NCBI GenBank assembly: GCA_030263805.2
Contig: CP136010.1
Span: 496,001 to 560,000, forward strand
Direction: 5' to 3'
From: Pseudomonas sp. FeN3W
GTDB lineage: Bacteria; Pseudomonadota; Gammaproteobacteria; Pseudomonadales; Pseudomonadaceae
Length of the DNA: 64,000 bases
Made by a program: the position numbers and the translations under genes. The stretch's first letter is position 1, and each line of letters begins with the position of its first letter. Below, piece by piece: positions 58,265 to 64,000 of this stretch. The notes below the pieces were generated by a model that saw only the letters and a list, made by a program, of their open reading frames with translations, did no database searches and was not told the origin of the DNA.

Positions 58265-58753
58265 TTACTCCGGCATGGAAAGCGGCTCAGGCGACACGAT
58301 GATGCCGTTGTTGTCGGCATATACGTATTCACCGGGACGGAACGTCACACCGCAAAACGTCACCGGAACGTTGAGATCACCGATCCCACGCTTGTCCGTC
58401 TTCATCGGATGGCTAGCTAGTGCCTGGACGCCCAGTTCGGTCTGCGCGAGCACGTCAACATCACGAACACAGCCATAGATGACCAAGCCTGCCCAGCCGT
58501 TGCGCGCCGCCTTTTCCGCAAGCATGTCGCCCAGCAGTGCACGACGCAGCGAGCCACCGCCGTCGACCACCAGCACCTTGCCGGTTCCGTCGACGTCGAC
58601 CTGGTCCTTGACCAGCGAATTGTCCTCGAAACATTTGATGGTCACGATCTCGCCACCGAAGGAATCGCGACCACCGAAGTTGCTGAACAGCGGCTCGACG
58701 ACCTGCACCAGGTCCGGATAGGCATCGCACAGATCGGGCGTGACGTATTGCAT
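58265..58753 (-). CDS. rraA: RraA-family protein
   Basis: A 162-residue protein of the RraA fold, whose members inhibit RNase E or act as metal-dependent 4-hydroxy-4-methyl-2-oxoglutarate aldolase/oxaloacetate decarboxylase. Motifs: MQYVTPDLCDAYPDLVQVVEPLF, FGGRDSFGGEIVTIKC, VLVVDGGGSLRRALLGDMLAEKA and GCVRDVD. The G-x20-R-D pattern used by the aldolases is present, so both roles are possible. Confidence 0.88.
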   Translation of the reverse strand: MQYVTPDLCDAYPDLVQVVEPLFSNFGGRDSFGGEIVTIKCFEDNSLVKDQVDVDGTGKVLVVDGGGSLRRALLGDMLAEKAARNGWAGLVIYGCVRDVDVLAQTELGVQALASHPMKTDKRGIGDLNVPVTFCGVTFRPGEYVYADNNGIIVSPEPLSMPE

Positions 58754-58880
58754 GGGAAACTCCTTCTGCTTGGAAATTACGGCGACATCCAGCGTACAGC
58801 CATTTTAGGCGCGCATATTAGCTGCTGGATGCTCTAGGCGGAACGAAATCGCTGGAATGACGATTATCAGCACCAACAAA

Positions 58881-58902
58881 AACGGGGCTGACGCCCCGTT
58901 TC
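58881..58902 (-). terminator. Terminator of ppsA
   Basis: A perfect 9-bp stem (AAACGGGGC / GCCCCGTTT) with a 4-nt loop, 18 bp after the ppsA stop and followed by TTGTTGG on the minus strand. Confidence 0.8.
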
Positions 58903-58919
58903 TGTTACCGACTCAACCG

Positions 58920-61289
58920 TCAGATCTCACGATCGGCCAGGAAGAACCAAGTATCGAGCACCGAGTCCGGATTCAGGGAGACGCTCTCGATGCCCTGTTC
59001 CATCAGCCACCTGGCCAGATCCGGGTGATCCGAAGGCCCCTGACCACAGATACCGATGTACTTGCCAGCCTTGTTGCACGCCTGGATGGCGTTGGCCAGC
59101 AGCTTCTTCACCGCCGGATTACGCTCATCGAACAGGTGGGCGATGATCCCGGAGTCGCGGTCCAGGCCGAGGGTCAGCTGGGTCATGTCGTTCGAGCCGA
59201 TGGAGAAGCCATCGAAGAACTCCAGGAACTCGTCTGCCAGCAGCGCATTGGACGGCAGCTCGCACATCATGATGACTCGCAGGCCGTTCTCGCCGCGCTT
59301 GAGGCCGTACTTGGCCAGCAGATCGACGACTTGTGACGCTTCGCCCAGGGTACGAACGAAAGGCACCATGAGCTCGACGTTGGTCAGGCCCATCACGTCG
59401 CGGACCTTCTTCATCGCGCGGCATTCGAGTTCGAAGCAGTCACGGAACGAATCGCTGATATAGCGGGAGGCACCGCGGAAGCCGAGCATCGGGTTCTCTT
59501 CTTCCGGTTCGTACAACTTGCCGCCGATCAGGTTGGCGTACTCGTTCGACTTGAAGTCCGACAGGCGCACGATGACCTTCTTCGGCCAGAACGCAGCGGC
59601 CAGAGTGCTTACGCCCTCGACCAGCTTCTCGACGTAGAAGTTGACCGGATCGTCGTAGCCGGCGATGCGCTTCTCCACGCTGCTCTTCACATCTGCAGGC
59701 AGACCGTCGAAGTTCAGCAGTGCCTTGGGGTGCACGCCGATCATACGGTTGATGATGAACTCGAGACGGGCCAGGCCGACGCCTTCGTTGGGTAGGTGTG
59801 CGAAGTCAAAGGCGCGGTCCGGGTTACCGACGTTCATCATGATCTTGAACGGCAGTTCCGGCATGGCGTCGATGGAGTTCTGGCGGATGTCGAAACCCAG
59901 CTCGCCATCGAAGATCAGACCAGTGTCGCCTTCGGCGCAGGAAACGGTGACGCGCTGGCCGTCTTTCAGTAGCTCGGTGGCGTTGCCACAACCCACCACA
60001 GCGGGAATACCCAGCTCGCGGGCGATGATCGCCGCATGGCAGGTACGCCCACCGCGGTTGGTGACGATGGCGCTGGCGCGCTTCATCACTGGCTCCCAAT
60101 CCGGGTCGGTCATGTCGGAAACCAGCACGTCGCCCGGCTGGACCTTGTCCATTTCGCTGACGTCGTGGATGACCTTGACCGGACCGGCACCGATACGCTG
60201 ACCGATGGCACGGCCTTCGACCAGTACGGTGCCTTTTTCCTTCAGCAGGTAGCGCTCCATGACATTGGCGCTGCTGCGGCTCTTGACGGTTTCCGGACGC
60301 GCCTGGACGATATACAGCTGGTTGTCGTCGCCATCTTTGGCCCACTCGATGTCCATCGGACGCCCGTAGTGCTTTTCGATGGTCATGGCCTGCCTGGCGA
60401 GGTTGGTCACTTCTTCGTCGGTCAGGCAGAAGCGCATGCGATCGGCCTGATCGACATCGACCGTCTTGACCGACTTGCCGGCGCTGGCTTCGGCGCCGTA
60501 CACCATCTTGATCGCCTTGCTGCCCAGGTTGCGGCGCAGGATCGCCGGGCGACCGGCTTCCAGCGTGTGCTTGTGGACATAGAATTCGTCCGGATTGACC
60601 GCACCCTGAACGACAGTCTCACCCAGACCGTAGGCGCCAGTGATAAACACCACGTCGCGGAAACCGGATTCGGTATCCAGAGTGAACATGACGCCTGCAG
60701 TGCCGGTTTCCGAACGCACCATGCGCTGCACGCCGGCGGACAAGGCAACCAGCTTGTGGTCAAAGCCCTGGTGTACGCGATAGGCAATCGCACGGTCGTT
60801 GAACAGGGAAGCGAACACTTCCTTGGTTGCGCGGATCACATTGTCCACGCCGCGGATGTTCAGGAAGGTTTCCTGCTGGCCGGCGAACGAGGCATCCGGC
60901 AGATCTTCGGCGGTGGCCGAGGAGCGTACCGCTACCGCCATGTTGTCATTACCACCGGACATTTGCGCGAATGCGGTGCGGATGTCGGCATCCAGTTGAG
61001 GCGGGAATTCAGCTTCCATCACCCAGCCGCGAATCTGCGCGCCGGCTTTGGCGAGGGCATTGACGTCATCCACGTCCAGCGCATCGAGAAGCGCATGGAT
61101 CTGCTCGTTGAGACCGCTGAGCTCCATGAAATCACGATAGGCCTGGGCCGTAGTGGCGAAACCGCCAGGCACCGAGACACCCGCGCCTGCGAGGTTGCTG
61201 ATCATCTCGCCGAGGGAGGCGTTCTTGCCCCCTACACGCTCAACGTCATGATTGCCGAGCTTATCGAGGGAAACTACGTACTCTACCAA
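58920..61289 (-). CDS. ppsA: Phosphoenolpyruvate synthase
   Basis: A 789-residue enzyme making PEP from pyruvate and ATP for gluconeogenesis. The N-terminal nucleotide domain has VERVGGKNASLGEM; the phosphohistidine domain carries the catalytic His in TNRGGRTCHAAIIARELG; the C-terminal PEP domain has GSNDMTQLTLGLDRDSG and ICGQGPSDHPDLARWLMEQGI. It is divergent from ppsR, which switches it on and off by phosphorylation of a Thr beside the catalytic His (GGRTCHA). Confidence 0.97.
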   Translation of the reverse strand: MVEYVVSLDKLGNHDVERVGGKNASLGEMISNLAGAGVSVPGGFATTAQAYRDFMELSGLNEQIHALLDALDVDDVNALAKAGAQIRGWVMEAEFPPQLDADIRTAFAQMSGGNDNMAVAVRSSATAEDLPDASFAGQQETFLNIRGVDNVIRATKEVFASLFNDRAIAYRVHQGFDHKLVALSAGVQRMVRSETGTAGVMFTLDTESGFRDVVFITGAYGLGETVVQGAVNPDEFYVHKHTLEAGRPAILRRNLGSKAIKMVYGAEASAGKSVKTVDVDQADRMRFCLTDEEVTNLARQAMTIEKHYGRPMDIEWAKDGDDNQLYIVQARPETVKSRSSANVMERYLLKEKGTVLVEGRAIGQRIGAGPVKVIHDVSEMDKVQPGDVLVSDMTDPDWEPVMKRASAIVTNRGGRTCHAAIIARELGIPAVVGCGNATELLKDGQRVTVSCAEGDTGLIFDGELGFDIRQNSIDAMPELPFKIMMNVGNPDRAFDFAHLPNEGVGLARLEFIINRMIGVHPKALLNFDGLPADVKSSVEKRIAGYDDPVNFYVEKLVEGVSTLAAAFWPKKVIVRLSDFKSNEYANLIGGKLYEPEEENPMLGFRGASRYISDSFRDCFELECRAMKKVRDVMGLTNVELMVPFVRTLGEASQVVDLLAKYGLKRGENGLRVIMMCELPSNALLADEFLEFFDGFSIGSNDMTQLTLGLDRDSGIIAHLFDERNPAVKKLLANAIQACNKAGKYIGICGQGPSDHPDLARWLMEQGIESVSLNPDSVLDTWFFLADREI

Positions 61290-61443
61290 GGTGATCTCTC
61301 CACATTAGTGTTGGAAACTCAACCGGAGCCTGACCGCACGACTGTGGCCCGACCCTGCAAAATAAGTAACAATGCCCGCCAACCGGGCTCGGCGAAGGGC
61401 CTACTATAGCTGGGAACCGTTCTCGACTTAAGGCCCAAGGCAC

Positions 61444-62262
61444 ATGAAACGAACTGCTTTCTTCATTTCTGATGGCACAGGCATCACCGCGGAAACCCTG
61501 GGCCAGAGTCTTCTGGCACAGTTCGAGAACATTACCTTCACGAAACTGACCCGCCCATACATAGACACCGCCGAAAAAGCGCGGGCCATGGTACAGCAAA
61601 TCAATAATGCCGCGGAAAGGGACGGTGGCCGACCGATCATCTTCGACACCCTGGTGAACCAGGAAATCCGTGACATTCTGGCCGAATCCAATGGCTTCAT
61701 GATCGACATCTTCTCTTCCTTTCTTGCTCCGTTGGAACATGAACTGATGTCACGTTCCTCCTACTCCGTTGGTAAATCCCACTCCATCAGCCACAACGCC
61801 AATTACATGGAGCGTATCGAGGCGGTCAACTTCGCCCTCGATAACGATGACGGCGCCCGCACTCGCTACTACGACAAGGCTGACCTCATCCTCGTCGGCG
61901 TTTCCCGCTGCGGCAAAACACCGACCTGCCTGTATATGGCGATGCAGTACGGCATCCGCGCTGCCAACTACCCCTTGACCGAAGACGACATGGAGCGCCT
62001 GCAGTTGCCGAGCGCCCTCAAGGAGTACAAGGACAAGCTGTTCGGATTGACCATCGATCCGGATCGCCTTGCCGCCATTCGCCACGAGCGCAAACCCAAC
62101 AGCCGTTATGCCAGCTTCGCTCAGTGCGAATTCGAGGTCCGCGAGGTGGAAAGCCTGTTCCGCCGCGAGAACATCAACTACATCAACTCGACCCATTTCT
62201 CCGTCGAAGAAATTTCTGCAAAGATCCTCGTGGAGAAAGGTGTCGAGCGTCGACTCAAATAA
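61444..62262 (+). CDS. ppsR: PpsR, PEP synthase kinase/phosphorylase
   Basis: A 272-residue DUF299 bifunctional regulator that inactivates PpsA by ADP-dependent phosphorylation and reactivates it by Pi-dependent removal. MKRTAFFISDGTGITAETLG start; the P-loop is in LVGVSRCGKTPTCLYMA. Divergent from ppsA across a 154-bp gap, a pairing found throughout Pseudomonas. Confidence 0.95.
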   Translation: MKRTAFFISDGTGITAETLGQSLLAQFENITFTKLTRPYIDTAEKARAMVQQINNAAERDGGRPIIFDTLVNQEIRDILAESNGFMIDIFSSFLAPLEHELMSRSSYSVGKSHSISHNANYMERIEAVNFALDNDDGARTRYYDKADLILVGVSRCGKTPTCLYMAMQYGIRAANYPLTEDDMERLQLPSALKEYKDKLFGLTIDPDRLAAIRHERKPNSRYASFAQCEFEVREVESLFRRENINYINSTHFSVEEISAKILVEKGVERRLK

Positions 62263-62281
62263 GTGCCGCTTCGCTAGACAA

Positions 62282-62310
62282 CAAAAAGTCCGCTTGGTGC
62301 GGACTTTTTG
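62282..62310 (+). terminator. Terminator of ppsR
   Basis: A perfect 12-bp stem (CAAAAAGTCCGC / GCGGACTTTTTG) with a 5-nt loop starts 20 bp after the stop and carries its own A and T runs, so it can serve both strands; prpF ends convergently nearby. Confidence 0.9.
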
Positions 62311-62354
62311 CGTTTTTCAGCAGGAAGAATTCGCTTCCGGCAGCTGAAAGCGCA

Positions 62355-63542
62355 TCAGAAAGAGTCGCCTGGCACGCGTACCCAGCCTTCCATCAGCACG
62401 CGCGCGCTGCGGCTCATGATCGCTTTGGTAACGGTCCACTGGCCGTCGATCTGCTTCGCCTCGGCACCGACCCGCAGCGTGCCGGACGGGTGCCCAAAGC
62501 GCACGGCCTGACGCTCGCCACCACCCGCCGCGAGATTGACCAACGTACCGGGCACCGCCGCCGCCGTTCCGATGGCCACCGCACAGGTGCCCATCATGGC
62601 GTGGTGCAGCTTGCCCATGGACAACGCCCGCACGAGCAGATCGACCTCACCTGCCTCGATGTTCTTGCCGGAGGACGCCCGATAGCTTTTCGGCTGGGAA
62701 ACGAACGCAACCTTCGGTGTGTGCTGACGGGTCAGCGCCTCCTCCGCGGTCTTGATCAAGCCCATCCGCAGCGCACCGGCCACACGAATCGACTCCAGGA
62801 GAGCCAGAGCGTCCGGATTGCCGTTGATGTCCTCACGCAGCTCCGTGCCCTGATAGCCGATGTCCTCGGCATTGACGAACACCGTCGGAATACCCGCGCT
62901 GATCATGGTCGCCTTGAGCGTACCGATACCAGGCACCTCCAGCTCGTCAACCAGGTTGCCGGTGGGGAACATCGAACCGCCCTCCTCGCCGTCGTCGGAC
63001 GGATCGAGGAATTCCAGCACGATCTCGGCAGCCGGAAAGGTCACACCGTCCAGCTCGAAATCGCCGGTTTCCTGCACCTGGCCATCAGCGACCGGGACGT
63101 GGGCGATGATCGTCTTGCCGATATTGGCCTGCCAGATGCGCACCACACAGGTACCGTTCTGCGGAATACGCTCGGCATCCACCAGGCTGGCATGCAGTGC
63201 AAAAGCGCCGGCACCCGTGGAAAGGTTGCCACAGTTGCCGCTCCAGTCGACGAAGGACTTGTCGATCGACACCTGACCATAGAGGTACTCGACGTCGTGA
63301 TCGGGCCGACTGCTCTTCGACAGGATGACGCATTTGCTGGTGCTCGATGTGGCACCGCCCATGCCGTCGATGTGCGCCGAATATGGGTCGGGGCTGCCGA
63401 TTACGCGCATGAACAGCTTGTCGCGCGCAGTGCCTGGCACCTGGCAGCTTTCCGGCAGGTCCTGTAGCCGGAAGAACACACCCTTGCTGGTGCCGCCGCG
63501 CATGTACGTCGCGGGAATCTTGATCTGAGGTTGATGAGCCAT
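62355..63542 (-). CDS. prpF: PrpF, aconitate isomerase of the methylcitrate cycle
   Basis: A 395-residue cis-trans isomerase of the diaminopimelate-epimerase fold that works with AcnD in breaking down propionate-derived methylcitrate. MAHQPQIKIPATYMRGGTSKGVFFRLQDLP is the PrpF signature; SGNCGNLSTGAGAFALH carries the family Cys and MGTCAVAIGTAAAVPG the second site. It is downstream of acnD on the same strand, separated by 116 bp that hold a repeat. Confidence 0.96.
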   Translation of the reverse strand: MAHQPQIKIPATYMRGGTSKGVFFRLQDLPESCQVPGTARDKLFMRVIGSPDPYSAHIDGMGGATSSTSKCVILSKSSRPDHDVEYLYGQVSIDKSFVDWSGNCGNLSTGAGAFALHASLVDAERIPQNGTCVVRIWQANIGKTIIAHVPVADGQVQETGDFELDGVTFPAAEIVLEFLDPSDDGEEGGSMFPTGNLVDELEVPGIGTLKATMISAGIPTVFVNAEDIGYQGTELREDINGNPDALALLESIRVAGALRMGLIKTAEEALTRQHTPKVAFVSQPKSYRASSGKNIEAGEVDLLVRALSMGKLHHAMMGTCAVAIGTAAAVPGTLVNLAAGGGERQAVRFGHPSGTLRVGAEAKQIDGQWTVTKAIMSRSARVLMEGWVRVPGDSF

Positions 63543-63573
63543 GAGTGACTCCTGGCTGAGAAATGGATGGACC

Positions 63574-63646
63574 GTAGGGTGGATCGCGCGTCAACGATCC
63601 ACTGCGCAGGCGGGTGCGGTGGATGGAAAAGCGCCATCCACCCTAC
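63574..63646. repeat. REP-like intergenic inverted repeat
   Basis: GTAGGGTGGAT at 63574-63584 is matched by ATCCACCCTAC at 63636-63646. Inside, GGTGGATGG and CCATCCACC form a second nested stem (63618-63642), and GGATCG / CGATCC a third. The sequence type, beginning GTAGGGTGGAT, is common between genes in this group of bacteria, in my recollection. It lies between acnD and prpF. Confidence 0.75.
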
Positions 63647-63658
63647 GAGGCCGGACGG

Positions 63659-64000
63659 TCACGCCTGCCCGAGGAAGTCCTTGGCGAAACGCTGCAGCAC
63701 GCCGCCGGCCTGGTACACGCTGACTTCCGCCGCGGTATCGAGGCGGCAGGTGACCGGAACACGGGTTTCTTCACCGCTCTTGTGGTGAATGACCAGGGTC
63801 AGGTCGCAGCGCGGCGACAGTTCACCTTCGATATCGAAGGTTTCGGTGCCGTCGAGGCCGAGGGTCAGGCGCGTGGTACCCGGCTTGAACTCGACCGGCA
63901 GCACGCCCATGCCCACCAGGTTGGTACGGTGGATACGCTCGAAGCCTTCGGCGACGATCACCTCGACACCTGCCAGGCGCACGCCCTTGGCAGCCCAGTC
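63659..64000 (-). CDS. acnD: AcnD, 2-methylcitrate dehydratase, C-terminal part
   Basis: The last 113 residues of a protein that continues past the right edge. DWAAKGVRLAGVEVIVAEGFERIHRTNLVGMGVLP is the swivelling domain of aconitase-like enzymes; the GVxxVIAxSFERIHRxNLxGMGxLP pattern is kept. Identified as AcnD rather than AcnA by its position directly before prpF. The end FAKDFLGQA is complete. Confidence 0.9.
   Translation of the reverse strand, partial: DWAAKGVRLAGVEVIVAEGFERIHRTNLVGMGVLPVEFKPGTTRLTLGLDGTETFDIEGELSPRCDLTLVIHHKSGEETRVPVTCRLDTAAEVSVYQAGGVLQRFAKDFLGQA

Noticed and set aside
1..64000. CRISPR arrays, insertion sequences, prophage or integrase genes
   Set aside because: No regularly spaced repeats, transposase or integrase motifs were seen on either strand, even beside the tRNA genes next to the denitrification island.

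Overview
The window reads as chromosomal DNA of a high-GC gammaproteobacterium of the Pseudomonas/Stutzerimonas group. The basis is gene order: pqqABCDEH-ercA-ercS, tig-clpP-clpX-lon-hupB-ppiD, glnS-cysS/folD/tRNA-Arg-His-Leu with ppiB-lpxH, and ppsR/ppsA-rraA-cmaX-crfX-cmpX-sigX-oprF all follow arrangements known from Pseudomonas aeruginosa. Species assignment is inference; no rRNA is present.

Layout. 1-7.3 kb: metal handling (a ZIP-like membrane protein and a CusCBA copper/silver efflux system with a CusF-like domain fused to CusB). 7.3-15.6 kb: the complete canonical PQQ locus on the minus strand with ErcA/ErcS, which link PQQ to ethanol oxidation. 15.7-18.6 kb: an old-yellow-enzyme family reductase and an ExaC-type aldehyde dehydrogenase. 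19.0-23.1 kb, plus strand: a second, divergent pqq-like operon. It encodes a PqqA-like 24-residue precursor that keeps the Glu-x3-Tyr core, then PqqD and PqqE paralogues, a 32-residue membrane peptide, a urate-oxidase-N-like membrane protein, a SerC-like aminotransferase that has lost the phosphate-binding residues, and a shortened dihydroorotate-dehydrogenase-like flavoprotein that has lost the catalytic serine. It has no PqqB or PqqC. This is the best candidate for an undescribed system: a ribosomally derived, Glu-Tyr-based small molecule or cofactor distinct from PQQ.

23.1-31.6 kb: protein-quality-control block (ppiD, hupB, lon, clpX, clpP, tig). 31.7-38.6 kb: a compact denitrification operon (nirK, a 41-residue membrane peptide, diheme norC, norB, norQ, norD) lying between tig and the tRNA cluster. 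Its NirK carries an extra N-terminal cupredoxin domain and its promoter region has an FNR/Anr-type box beside a perfect 16-bp palindrome. 38.9-42.7 kb: a frameshifted ohr remnant, a TSUP permease with its GntR regulator and a palindromic operator, and an unrecognised membrane protein. 42.8-51 kb: three tRNAs, folD, cysS, glnS, ppiB, lpxH, miaE, an Anr-controlled universal stress protein and a DUF1289 protein. 51.4-64 kb: acnB, oprF/sigX/cmpX/crfX/cmaX, rraA, ppsA/ppsR, and prpF with the end of acnD (methylcitrate cycle).

Start sites were adjusted where a ribosome binding site or family length argued for it; these choices are explained in each entry. Family identifications rest on motif recognition by eye, not on database searches.
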